From assembly GCA_963800415.1 (NCBI GenBank), contig CAWDBS010000042.1:1-64000 (forward strand): DNA of 64,000 nt. The letters are read 5' to 3'. This document shows, in pieces, positions 32,328 through 40,848 of the stretch (position 1 is its first letter; each line of letters opens with the position of its first letter). Source of the DNA: Palsa-504 sp963800415. Lineage in GTDB: Bacteria > Actinomycetota > Actinomycetes > Streptosporangiales > Streptosporangiaceae. Both the position numbers and the translations under genes were made by a program. The notes below the pieces were generated by a model. That model made no database searches, was not told the origin of the DNA, and was given only the letters and a program-made list of their open reading frames with translations.

Positions 32328-34892
32328 ATGCAGTCCGCCACCACGATCCTCAGCGGCAACCTGCCAGCCGAGCCGAATAGCTTTATCGGTCGTGAGCGTG
32401 ATCTTGCCGACCTGGCCAAGCTGCTGGGCGACGTCCGCGCGCTGACCCTCAGTGGCCCGGGCGGTATCGGCAAGACGCGGCTCGCGGTGCGGCTCGCCCG
32501 CGACGTGATCTCCGCGGCACATCCGGATGAGGACGAAGGGCCCGCCGACCTGGATGAGGCGTGGCTGGTCGAGCTGGCCGACTGGCACGGCCAGACCGCC
32601 CAGCAGGTGGCCGCCACGATCGGGATCCGCGAGGAGCAGGGCGTTCCGCTGGCGCAGACGCTGGCCGAGGCGCTGCGGTCGCGGCGCATGCTGCTGATCC
32701 TGGACACCTGCGAGCACCAGGTCAGCGACTGCGCCACGCTGGTGCAGCTGCTGCTGGCCCGGTGCCCGTGGCTGCGGATCATCGCGACCAGCCGGGAGCC
32801 GCTGCGGGTCCGGGGCGAGACCGTGTGGCGGGTGCCGCCGCTGGACCTGCCGCCCGACGGGGCCCGCGGCGCCGAGCTCGCCGGGCACGAGGCCGTCCGC
32901 CTGTTCGCGGCCCGGGCTGCGGGCGCCCGGCCCGGGTTCATCCTGACCACGGAGAACACGGCGTCGGTGGCCAGGCTGTGCCGCACGCTGGACGGGATCC
33001 CGCTGGGCATCGAGCTATCCGCGGCCCGGGTGCGGGCGCTGTCGGTGGAGCAGATCGCCGACCGGCTGCGCGACCGGTTCCAGCTGCTGAATTCCGGTGA
33101 CCGCACCGCGCCGCTGCGGCAGCAGACGCTGCGGGCCACCGTGGACTGGAGCTATGAGTTGCTGGAGCCGCCGGAGCAGGTGCTGCTGCGGCGGCTGGCG
33201 GTGTTCTCCGGCTGGAACCTGGACATGGCCGAGCAGGTGTGCTCGGACGAGGCAATCTCGGCCCAGGCGGTGCTCGGCCTGCTCATCTCGCTGATCGACA
33301 AGTCGCTGGTCGTGCTGGACGGCGAGGCGGCCGGAGATGCCAGGTACCGGCTGCTGGACACGATCAGGGAGTACGCCGCCGAACGGCTGGCCGCCGCCGG
33401 GGAGCAGTCCGCGCTGGCGCTGCGGCACCGGGACTGCATCCTGGCACTGGTAGAAGAGACGGCCGGCGGGATGTTCAACCGCGGCGAGCCGCCCTGGGCG
33501 GTGCGCCGGGCGGTGTTCCGCCGCGGCATCGCCGAGTACGGCAACTTCCGGATCGCGCTGCAGACGTCGCTGGCACACGGTCACGCGGATGAGGGCCTTC
33601 GGCTGTGCATCGGGCTGCGGAACATGTGGCTGCCGCACGGCGACGCGCGCGAGGCGGCCACCTGGCTGGACCGGTTCCTGGTGCTCCCCTGCGCGCAGGT
33701 CACCCCGGAGGTGCGCGGACGGGCCCTGGCCTGCCGCGCAGAGATCGCCTTCGATCTGCAGGATTACGACACGCTGGTGCGCTGCGCCCAGGAGAGCCTG
33801 GAGCTGAGCCGGGCCAGCGGCGATGACTTCCCGGTGCCGACCGCGCTGCGGGTGATCAGCCAGGCCGCGGCGCGGGCCGGCCGGGCCGGCGAGGCGGTGA
33901 CCATCATCGAGGAGGCCATCGCGGCGGCCCAGGCGGCGGGCAACGACTGGGAGGCCGGCCTCACCCAGGCCACTAAGGCAGCCATCGCCGTCCGGCAGGG
34001 CAAGCTGAAGTCGGCCCAGCGGGCCTACGAGGCGGCGCTGGAAGTGCTGAGCGACAACAACCGCTGGGGTGTCGCGCAGGTCGAGTACGGGATGGGCACG
34101 CTCGCCCGGGCCCGCGGCGACGCCGAGATGGCGGTTCGGTACTACCAGGACGCCCTGGAGATCTTCCGTGAGCTCGACGCGTGGCCGGAGATCGCCCGCT
34201 GCCAGGCCGGCATCGGCTGGATCGCGGTGACCAGCGGCGACTTCGGCCAGGCCCAGGAGAGCCTGGCGGAAAACCTGCGGCTCAACCAGATCTGCGGGCA
34301 GCGGCTCGGCATCGCCCGCGGCCTGGAGGCTTTCGCGGCCCTCGCGGCGGCCCGGCAGCAGCCGCAGCGGGCGGCCCGGCTGGCCGGCGCGGCCTGCCAG
34401 CTGCGTGAGTCCCTCGGGCCCGGGACGGGCATCGGCCCGCGGACCGAGGAGATGCTCGAGTTCGCCCGCGGCCGGCTCGGCGCGTCGGCCGCCGCCGCCC
34501 TGTTCGCCGAGGGACGCGAGATGACGGCGGAAGACGCCATCGGCTTCGCGCTCAGCCCGGACCAGGACCAGCCCGCGTCGGGACCCTCAGCGGCCGGGGA
34601 GCCCGCCTGGACCGACCCGGCCCGGCTGGGCGCCTCCGGACCGCGCCCCGCCGCACCCAGCAGGGACCCAGGCGGCGCGCACCGGGCGCCCAACCCGCTC
34701 ACCCCGCGCGAACACGAGATCGTCATGCTCATCGCCCAGGGCCTGTCCAACCGGGAGATCGCCGACGAGCTGGTGATCAGCCCGGCGACCGCGGCCCGGC
34801 ACGTGGCCAACATCCTGGCCAAGCTCGGCTTCAGCTCGCGTACACAAGTTGCCTCATGGGCTACCCGCCACGAGCCGCCCGCCCGGCCGTGA
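32328..34892 (+). CDS. Large LuxR-family regulator with STAND ATPase and TPRs
   Basis: An 854-residue regulator. The N-terminal NTPase has Walker A SGPGGIGKTR (about 43-52), Walker B MLLILDTCEH and the sensor TSREPLRVRGE, followed by a winged-helix-like part (LRATVDWSYELLEPPEQVLL), a TPR-like helical region (about 390-720) and a C-terminal LuxR HTH (LTPREHEIVMLIAQGLSNRE, ISPATAARHVANILAKLGF). Such proteins bind a ligand or partner through the repeats and activate nearby genes. It lies between a glycosidase and a truncated adenylation protein. The target is unknown. A Pro-rich linker precedes the HTH. Confidence 0.9.
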   Translation: MQSATTILSGNLPAEPNSFIGRERDLADLAKLLGDVRALTLSGPGGIGKTRLAVRLARDVISAAHPDEDEGPADLDEAWLVELADWHGQTAQQVAATIGIREEQGVPLAQTLAEALRSRRMLLILDTCEHQVSDCATLVQLLLARCPWLRIIATSREPLRVRGETVWRVPPLDLPPDGARGAELAGHEAVRLFAARAAGARPGFILTTENTASVARLCRTLDGIPLGIELSAARVRALSVEQIADRLRDRFQLLNSGDRTAPLRQQTLRATVDWSYELLEPPEQVLLRRLAVFSGWNLDMAEQVCSDEAISAQAVLGLLISLIDKSLVVLDGEAAGDARYRLLDTIREYAAERLAAAGEQSALALRHRDCILALVEETAGGMFNRGEPPWAVRRAVFRRGIAEYGNFRIALQTSLAHGHADEGLRLCIGLRNMWLPHGDAREAATWLDRFLVLPCAQVTPEVRGRALACRAEIAFDLQDYDTLVRCAQESLELSRASGDDFPVPTALRVISQAAARAGRAGEAVTIIEEAIAAAQAAGNDWEAGLTQATKAAIAVRQGKLKSAQRAYEAALEVLSDNNRWGVAQVEYGMGTLARARGDAEMAVRYYQDALEIFRELDAWPEIARCQAGIGWIAVTSGDFGQAQESLAENLRLNQICGQRLGIARGLEAFAALAAARQQPQRAARLAGAACQLRESLGPGTGIGPRTEEMLEFARGRLGASAAAALFAEGREMTAEDAIGFALSPDQDQPASGPSAAGEPAWTDPARLGASGPRPAAPSRDPGGAHRAPNPLTPREHEIVMLIAQGLSNREIADELVISPATAARHVANILAKLGFSSRTQVASWATRHEPPARP

Positions 34893-34908
34893 CGTGCACA
34901 TGTGCACG
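34893..34908. promoter_or_regulatory. Perfect 16-bp palindrome after the LuxR gene
   Basis: CGTGCACATGTGCACG directly follows the LuxR stop codon. A related half (GCATGTGCA) recurs near 34959-34968. It could be an operator for the gene at 35151 or a short hairpin. Confidence 0.45.
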
Positions 34909-34989
34909 CGGAGCTGGTTCCTGAGCCAGCCAATATGCACACCGGAATACACACTTCGGCGCATGTGCAGCCGGCCGCCGCGCCATAGC

Positions 34990-35150
34990 GTTCAACTGTC
35001 GCTATCACACGGTGGCGGCGGGTCCTGAAACCCGCCGCCGGCTGGGTTCCCAAGGGGGGGAGGGAACCGGCAAGCCCACGGCAGCGGCCGGGCGGGTCCC
35101 GGCTTCACGCCAGGACCCGCCCGCTGTAACACCCAGGCTGGGAGGTTCTG
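34990..35150 (+). promoter_or_regulatory. Structured leader before the adenylation-like gene
   Basis: Successive potential hairpins: GGCGGCGGGT...ACCCGCCGCC near 35009-35039, GGTTCCC...GGGAACC near 35043-35069, and GCGGGTCC...GGACCCGC near 35093-35124 with flanking CAGCGG/CGCTG pairing. Shine-Dalgarno GGGAGG lies just before the GTG start at 35151. It matches no riboswitch class I know well. Confidence 0.4.
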
Positions 35151-36128
35151 GTGGAATGCGGCGTCAGTCCCGGGGAACGCATCGAGGCAAACCCGCTCAT
35201 CGAGAGCGCGGGCAGGTCGGGCCGCGCGATGACTGGGCGCATCCTGGAGATCGCCGACGAGGCAGGCTACCGGGCTGCCCTCATCGACGCCACTGACGGT
35301 TCGGTCACCGGGTGGCCGCGGTTTGCCTGGACCGTCCGCGTGGCGGCGCGCGGGCTCGCCCGGCGCGGGCTGGCGGAGGGAGACACGGCCGGCGTGTTCG
35401 TCCAGGACGCGGCCGACGTAGCCATCGCGGTCAATGCGATCCGGGCGGCGGGCGCCGCTGCCTGCCTTATCCGGTCCGATGCGAGCCCGGCGGACATCGC
35501 CGCCCGGCTCAACGCCTGCGGCGCGCGGCTGCTGATCACCTCGGCTCCGCTGGCCGAACTTGCCGCCGAGGGCGCGGACCGTTCCCGGGTGCGGCAGGTC
35601 ATCGCGTTCGGGGAGGCGGCGGGCACGACCCCGTTCAGCTCGCTCCTCGAATCCGGACGGCACGGCCTGCCCGATGAGCACGCGGTCGCCGAGCCCGGCC
35701 GCGCAGATATGCCCCGTGTCGTGGGTGAGTCTGGCCGTCCGGAGGGGAACGGCCCGGCTGACGAGCGCGACCTGGACAATTCTGGCGGGCCGGACGGTAA
35801 CGGCAGCACGGGGCGCTGGCCGGGCAGGAATCCCTGGCCCGGCCGCGCCGCGGCTCGGTCGCCCGGAGAGCCCGGGCTCACCGGTATGCCGGACTCCGGC
35901 CGCGACCTGACCTACCGGGACGTGGTGGTCGCGGGGCCGCCGTGCGGCGATGGGCAGGCCTACACCTCGCTCCTGGACCTCACCCTGCTGACCGGCGCCA
36001 CGCTGGTAGCGGCGCCGCTCCCGCTGGTCGCGGCCGCGATGCGGGTCTACAAGGGCACGGCCGCGATCGTCCCGCCGGGCACCGACGTACCTGGCATCCC
36101 GCCCGTCCGGGTCTTCCCCGTCGGCTAG
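35151..36128 (+). CDS. Truncated adenylate-forming (AMP-binding) domain protein
   Basis: A 325-residue protein resembling the N-terminal half of 4-coumarate-CoA-ligase-like enzymes: FAWTVRVAARGLARRGLAEG, DTAGVFVQDAADVAIAVNAI, RAAGAAACLIRSDASPADIA, ARLNACGARLLITSAPLAEL. A low-complexity linker (about 175-250) replaces the region that should hold the P-loop (SSGTTGxPK-type). A second piece (YRDVVVAGPPCGDGQAYTSL, LLTGATLVAAPLPLVAA) matches the strand/helix after the P-loop. The ATP-binding core, the C-terminal lid and the catalytic Lys are all missing. It cannot adenylate anything, yet the frame is clean over its full length. Confidence 0.7.
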   Translation: MECGVSPGERIEANPLIESAGRSGRAMTGRILEIADEAGYRAALIDATDGSVTGWPRFAWTVRVAARGLARRGLAEGDTAGVFVQDAADVAIAVNAIRAAGAAACLIRSDASPADIAARLNACGARLLITSAPLAELAAEGADRSRVRQVIAFGEAAGTTPFSSLLESGRHGLPDEHAVAEPGRADMPRVVGESGRPEGNGPADERDLDNSGGPDGNGSTGRWPGRNPWPGRAAARSPGEPGLTGMPDSGRDLTYRDVVVAGPPCGDGQAYTSLLDLTLLTGATLVAAPLPLVAAAMRVYKGTAAIVPPGTDVPGIPPVRVFPVG

Positions 36129-36195
36129 GAGGCGATGGCCTCCTGCTGCTGCCGGGGAGCGGGAGCCGGAGCGGACGTTAGCCGCTTGGTCCTGA

Positions 36196-37063
36196 TCAGG
36201 TGATGATGACCAGCAGGCTGCACAGGTTGAGGATGGCGGCGAAGCCGAACGCGGCGGCGATGCCGTGGGTGACCACATACTGCGACTGGGCGAACGGGGT
36301 GAGGCCGGCCAGCGGGTGACTGGCCGCGTGCCTGGTGGCGGTGCCGTACACCGCTACCAGCACCCCGAGGCCGAGGGCGCCGCCTGCTAGCTGGAGCATG
36401 TTCACCAGGCCGGACGCGGCCCCGGAGTCGGCCGCGGGCACGCCGGCCAGCGACGCGGTGGTCAGCGGGACGAACACAAGCCCCATCCCGAGGCCGATCA
36501 GCAGCATCGGGCCGAAGATGCCCGACCAGTAGCCGGTGGCGGGGGTCACCCGCCACAGCCAGGCCATCGAGACGATCGCGGGCACCATCCCGGCGACCAT
36601 CAGCGGCTTGGCGCCCAGCCGCGGCATGAGTCTGGGCGCTAGCCGGGACACCGCGAACAGCGCGAAAGTCATCGGCAGGAACGCCACTCCCGCCCGGAGC
36701 GGGCTCAAGCCCATGATCTTCTGCAGGAACTGGGTGAGGAAGAAGAACACGCCGAACATGCCCGCGATGAGCAGCAGCCGGGCGATGAACGAGCCGGCCC
36801 GGCTGACGTCGGTGAAACGCGATGTTCACCACCGTCATATCTAGGATGACCATTAGCTGGGCGCTGAGCATGATGGCCAGGGCGATCGCGGGCCGCCCGG
36901 AACGGCGCCTCGGCGATCCCGGAAGCCCAGTACGCGCACGTTCCCCGTTAACACCGTTTACCTCTCTGGCACCTTCAGCCCCATCCGGAGCATGCGAAGA
37001 AGACAAGATGCCTCCATGGTTGTCTGTTAATGCGACGATCTCGCGGCCGCAACGATGGAACAT
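36196..37063 (-). pseudogene. DHA2-type MFS efflux pump with internal deletion
   Basis: The first membrane helix (PAIALAIMLSAQLMVILDMT, VVNIAF) is joined with a frame change near 36815 to the family segment TDVSRAGSFIARLLLIAGMF, FFLTQFLQKIMGLSPLRAG, and the remaining C-terminal helices (GLGMGLVFVPLTTASLAGVP, DSGAASGLVNMLQLAGGALG). Comparison with 14-helix drug/H+ antiporters shows that roughly helices 2-7 are gone. The start is uncertain (ATG 37063 used). It is divergent from a TetR gene with two palindromes between, the usual drug-pump arrangement. Confidence 0.8.
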
Positions 37064-37161
37064 CAACGCCGTCCTGACGGCGTAACGGAGCACCGATGCG
37101 GCTGAGGCAGGCCTCCGGTGGCTGACAGAACGCTGGCCGGGCGGTACGATCGGGAATGAAG

Positions 37162-37176
37162 CGGAGGTCTACTCCG
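37162..37176. promoter_or_regulatory. TetR-type operator candidate, copy 1
   Basis: CGGAGGTCTACTCCG, with outer arms CGGAG/CTCCG. It is the imperfect sister of the site 25 bp downstream. Confidence 0.55.
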
Positions 37177-37186
37177 GTTAGCTATA

Positions 37187-37201
37187 CGGAGGTATCCTCC
37201 G
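37187..37201. promoter_or_regulatory. TetR-type operator candidate, copy 2
   Basis: CGGAGGTATCCTCCG, a perfect palindrome around TAT (ACGGAGG/CCTCCGT when extended). Located between the MFS remnant and the TetR gene. Confidence 0.6.
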
Positions 37202-37293
37202 TTTCGCAACCCGATTAATTCCGTAGTTCCCTCGTTCCGTAGCTCGCCGGGCCGCCAGGCACGCCGATCCCGGAGCCCGTTAACCTCTAGGCA

Positions 37294-37905
37294 ATGACCA
37301 GGACATCTGACCAGGTACCGCCGCGGCCCGCCGAGCAGTTGCGCGCCGACGCGCGGCAGAACCATGCCCGGCTGATCGCCGCGGCCACCGCCGCGTTCGC
37401 GGAGCGGGGGGCCGACGCGCCGCTCGAGGACATCGCCCGGCGCGCCGGGGTGGGCATTGGCACCCTCTACCGGCACTTCCCCACCCGGCTCGACCTGCAG
37501 GCGGCCGTTTTCCGCAGCCAGGTGGGCGCGGTCTGCGGGGAAGGGGATGCCCTGGTCGAGAAGGCGCCACCCGAGCAGGCCTTCAGCGCCTGGATGCGCT
37601 CCCTGGCCGGTTACCTGGTGAGCAAGCGCGGCCTGTCGCACGCGCTGATCGAGGCGGTCGGCATCGAGTCCGAGCTGATCTCGTCCTGCTGGATGGCGAT
37701 GCGCCATACCACCGAGCGGCTGCTGGCGAACGCGCAGCAGGCTGGCGTCATCCGGCCGGACGTGGACGCCACCGATGTGATGCGTCTGGTACACGGCGTG
37801 ACGGTGAGCACGGAGAAGGCACCGGAACGGGCCGACATGCTCCTCTCCGTAATGCTCGACGGCCTCCGCACTCCGCCGGATTCAAGGCATGTAACAACGC
37901 CCTGA
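37294..37905 (+). CDS. TetR-family repressor
   Basis: A 203-residue TetR regulator. The HTH is LIAAATAAFAERGADAPLED, IARRAGVGIGTLYRHFPTRL (residues about 30-68), typical of multidrug-pump repressors. The C-terminal ligand domain is helical (FSAWMRSLAGYLVSKRGLSH onward). It probably binds the paired CGGAGG palindromes upstream and represses itself and the divergent MFS gene. As that pump is now broken, the regulator may be an orphan. Confidence 0.9.
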   Translation: MTRTSDQVPPRPAEQLRADARQNHARLIAAATAAFAERGADAPLEDIARRAGVGIGTLYRHFPTRLDLQAAVFRSQVGAVCGEGDALVEKAPPEQAFSAWMRSLAGYLVSKRGLSHALIEAVGIESELISSCWMAMRHTTERLLANAQQAGVIRPDVDATDVMRLVHGVTVSTEKAPERADMLLSVMLDGLRTPPDSRHVTTP

Positions 37906-37973
37906 TTCTCTTCGGGGCGGATGTCACATGCGCTGGCTGGCGGACTCACTGGCGGATTCACTCACTGGCGGAC

Positions 37974-38429
37974 TCAGGGACCGGCGGAGGGGATGTCCGG
38001 CGGGCGGTTCTCGTAGGGGGTGCTCAGCACGACGGTGGTGCGGGTGGAAACGCTGCCGATGGTGCGGATCTGCTGCAGCAGGTCTTCCAGCGCGACAGGC
38101 GAGGTCACCCGCACCTTGAGGATGTAGTTCTCGTCGCCCGCGACGCTGTGGCAGGCCTCGATCGCCGCCAGGTGCTCGAGGCGCTCCGGCAGGTCATCCG
38201 GGGCGGCGGCGTCGAACGGCTTGATGGACACGAAGGCCGTCAGCGGCAGGCCCACGTCGTCCGGGTCGAACACCGCGACGTAGCCCTTGATCACGCCGTC
38301 CTGCTCGAGCCTGCGCACGCGCTGGTGTACCGCCGACACGGACAGGCCAGCCTGCCTGGCCAGCTCGGTGAAGCTCATCCGGCCGTTGCGGGTCAGCAGC
38401 CACACGATCTTACGGTCGATCTCTTCCAC
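37974..38429 (-). CDS. Lrp/AsnC-family regulator
   Basis: A 151-residue feast/famine regulator. The HTH is ELARQAGLSVSAVHQRVRRL (about 22-41). The RAM ligand/oligomerisation domain runs from GYVAVFDPDDVGLPLTAFVS to HSVAGDENYILKVRVTSPVA and STRTTVVLSTPYE. It senses amino acids or related metabolites. It is divergent from the MsiK-like ATPase gene across 134 bp. It is the only Lrp protein here; a role with the lysine or liv genes cannot be inferred at this distance. Confidence 0.92.
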   Translation of the reverse strand: MEEIDRKIVWLLTRNGRMSFTELARQAGLSVSAVHQRVRRLEQDGVIKGYVAVFDPDDVGLPLTAFVSIKPFDAAAPDDLPERLEHLAAIEACHSVAGDENYILKVRVTSPVALEDLLQQIRTIGSVSTRTTVVLSTPYENRPPDIPSAGP

Positions 38430-38563
38430 GTGGTCACGTTAGCGCCAACCGTCCCAGGCTGCGACTTCATCACAATATAACGAAATGATCACGACGTTTA
38501 CGCTAATGTAACATCGGCCGTCGCGTACTTATCAGCAGATCACGCCGAAGTTACGCTGCCGCC

Positions 38564-39784
38564 ATGGCACAGATCATCCTGGATCACGTGGAAAAAGCGT
38601 ACGCAGGCGGTGTCAAGGCCGTTAACGACTTGAGCCTTGACGTCAAAGACGGCGAGTTCATGGTATTCGTCGGTCCCTCCGGGTGCGGTAAGTCCACCGC
38701 GCTGCGGTCCATCGCCGGGCTAGAGGAGATCACCGGGGGCACCATCCAGATCGGCGACCGGGTGGTCAACGACCTGCCGCCGAAGGACAGGGACATCGCG
38801 ATGGTGTTCCAGAACTACGCGCTCTACCCGCATATGACGGTCGAGCAGAACCTCGCGTTCGGCCTGCAGCTGAGGAAGACGCCCAAGGAAGAGATCAAGC
38901 GGCGGGTGGACGAAGCCGCCCAGATGCTGGGCCTCGAGCAGTACCTCAAGCGCAAGCCGGCCGCGCTATCCGGCGGCCAGCGGCAGCGGGTCGCGATGGG
39001 CCGGGCCATCGTCCGCGAGCCGCAGGCCTTCCTGATGGACGAGCCGCTGTCCAACCTGGACGCCAAGCTGCGCGTGTCCATGCGGGGCTCGCTCAAGCAG
39101 CTGCACGAGCGGCTCGGCGTGACCACCGTCTACGTGACGCACAACCAGGTCGAGGCCATGACGCTCGGCCACCGTGTCTGTGTTCTGCGGGACGGGCAGC
39201 TGCAGCAGGTGGACACGCCGCAGTATCTCTTCGAATCGCCGGTGAACCTGTTCGTGGCCGGCTTTATCGGCTCGCCCGCGATGAACTTCGTCACCGCGGA
39301 GCTGGTCCGTGACGGCGGCCCGGCGGTCACATTCGCCGGTTACAAGCTCGCGGTGCCGCCCGCCGTGATGGAAGCCAAGCACGGACTCTCGGACTACATC
39401 GGCAAGAAGGTCATCCTCGGCATCCGGCCCTCTGACTTCGAGGATGCCAGCTTGGGCGACGCCCAGTGGGGGACCATGCGCGTCACTACCGGCGTCACCG
39501 AGGAGCTCGGCACCGAGATCCACGTGATCTTCACGATCGACGCGCCACCGGTCGAGCACGCGAGCCTCACCAAGGCGGCCGACACCGGCGATGATGCGGA
39601 AGAGGCGGCGGCCGCGCTGGCCGGCGGCAAGTCGCTCTGGATGGCCCGCGTTTCCGCACGTAGCCAGGCCAAGCCCGGGCAGCCGATCGAGCTCAGCGTC
39701 GACACGCGCAACCTGCAGTTCTTCGACCCGAGTAGCGGCCTTTCCATCGGCCACCCGAAGGCTACGGCGGCGCTGGCCGAGTAA
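38564..39784 (+). CDS. MsiK/UgpC-type sugar ABC transporter ATPase
   Basis: A 406-residue CUT1-type ATPase. Walker A VGPSGCGKST, Q-loop MVFQNYALYPHMTV, signature ALSGGQRQRVAMGRAIV, Walker B AFLMDEPLSNLDAKL, and the switch His in VYVTHNQVEA. The C-terminal TOBE/regulatory domain (about 240-400) starts NLFVAGFIGSPAMNFVTAEL. No permeases or binding protein are nearby, so it is probably the shared ATPase (MsiK) serving several sugar importers, as in Streptomyces. A strong terminator follows. Confidence 0.92.
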   Translation: MAQIILDHVEKAYAGGVKAVNDLSLDVKDGEFMVFVGPSGCGKSTALRSIAGLEEITGGTIQIGDRVVNDLPPKDRDIAMVFQNYALYPHMTVEQNLAFGLQLRKTPKEEIKRRVDEAAQMLGLEQYLKRKPAALSGGQRQRVAMGRAIVREPQAFLMDEPLSNLDAKLRVSMRGSLKQLHERLGVTTVYVTHNQVEAMTLGHRVCVLRDGQLQQVDTPQYLFESPVNLFVAGFIGSPAMNFVTAELVRDGGPAVTFAGYKLAVPPAVMEAKHGLSDYIGKKVILGIRPSDFEDASLGDAQWGTMRVTTGVTEELGTEIHVIFTIDAPPVEHASLTKAADTGDDAEEAAAALAGGKSLWMARVSARSQAKPGQPIELSVDTRNLQFFDPSSGLSIGHPKATAALAE

Positions 39785-39832
39785 GGCCCTGGCCGAGTAA
39801 TCGGTCCAGGCGGCAAGCACCCAGTCCAGGCG

Positions 39833-39865
39833 GCGGCCTGGGCACCATCCCGGTGCCCAGGCCGC
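39833..39865 (+). terminator. Strong hairpin terminator after the MsiK-like gene
   Basis: GCGGCCTGGGCACC (39833-39846) and GGTGCCCAGGCCGC (39852-39865) form a perfect 14-bp stem with loop ATCCC. It lies 49 bp after the stop, followed at 39897 by the next start. Upstream, CTGGCCGAGTAA is directly duplicated (39773-39784, 39789-39800), giving a second in-line stop motif. Confidence 0.75.
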
Positions 39866-39896
39866 AGCAGTGCGCGGACCGTGGGAAACTGTAGGG

Positions 39897-40844
39897 ATGC
39901 AGCGGAATCCGGAGGAACTCTACGAGCTCGGTCCGGCCACGCCCGACATCGCGGGCGCACCGATGTTGCACTACCTCGAGGGCTTCATCGATGCGGGCAC
40001 CGCGGGCCGCCTGCTCGCCGAGCACCTGCTGCGGACCTTCTCGCACGAGACCGTGGCGCGGTTCGACACCGACCGGCTGATCGACTACCGGTCGCGGCGC
40101 CCGCTGATGACCTACGACAACAGCCGCTGGGAGAGCTACGAGCCTCCGGAGCTGGCCCTGCACCTGCTGCACGACCAGGGCGAGCGCCCGTTCCTGCTGC
40201 TGACGGGGCCGGAGCCCGACCACGAGTGGGACCTGTTCAGCAAGGCCGTGCTGGCCATCGCGACCCGGCTCGACACCGGTCCGGCGATCAGCTTCCTGGG
40301 CATCCCGGCCGGGATGCCGCACACCCGGCCGCTCGGGGTGATCGCGCACGCCACCCGCGAGGAACTGCTGGCCGGCCATCAGCGGCTGCACAGCCGTATC
40401 CAGGTGCCGGGCAGCGCGCCCGCGCTGCTCGAGCTGCGCTTCGGCGCGGCGGACCGGGACGCGCTCGGCTTCGCCGTGCAGGTGCCGCACTACCTGGCCC
40501 AGGCCGTCTATCCCCCGGCCGCGCTGGCCCTGCTCGGCTCGGTAGCCACTTCGACCGGGCTCGACCTGCCCGCCGCCGAGCTCCGCAAGGCCGCCGACCG
40601 CACCAACGAGGCGATCGAGCGGCAGGTCGAGGAGTCGGCGGAGGTCGCGGAACTGGTCCGCGCGCTGGAGCAGCAGTACGACACCGCGGCCGAGAACGAG
40701 CAAGCCGCCGCAGACGCGGCGTCCGGCCTGCTCGCCGACGGCGAGGCCATGCCCACCGCCGACGAGCTGGCCGCCCAGTTCGAGCGCTTCCTGGCCGAGA
40801 ACCAGGACCGGACCGACCCGCCCGGCGGGTCCTCGGAGCGCTAA
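39897..40844 (+). CDS. PAC2-family protein (proteasome assembly chaperone 2-like)
   Basis: A 315-residue actinobacterial PAC2 protein. Segments MLHYLEGFIDAGTAGRLLAE, VARFDTDRLIDYRSRRPLMT, FLLLTGPEPDHEWDLFSKAV and ISFLGIPAGMPHTRPLGVIA are typical. The C-terminal 90 residues are charged and helical, possibly coiled coil (ELVRALEQQYDTAAENEQAA). ATG 39897 was chosen because it opens the conserved domain, and the in-frame start at 39870 has no conservation. Its function in bacteria is not settled; homologues occur in organisms with proteasomes. Confidence 0.9.
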   Translation: MQRNPEELYELGPATPDIAGAPMLHYLEGFIDAGTAGRLLAEHLLRTFSHETVARFDTDRLIDYRSRRPLMTYDNSRWESYEPPELALHLLHDQGERPFLLLTGPEPDHEWDLFSKAVLAIATRLDTGPAISFLGIPAGMPHTRPLGVIAHATREELLAGHQRLHSRIQVPGSAPALLELRFGAADRDALGFAVQVPHYLAQAVYPPAALALLGSVATSTGLDLPAAELRKAADRTNEAIERQVEESAEVAELVRALEQQYDTAAENEQAAADAASGLLADGEAMPTADELAAQFERFLAENQDRTDPPGGSSER

Positions 40845-40848
40845 CCCT

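Noticed and set aside
35090..35124. Cobalamin riboswitch
   Set aside because: Only GCCAGGACCCGCC loosely resembles the B12 box; the other conserved core segments are missing and the downstream gene has no B12 link.
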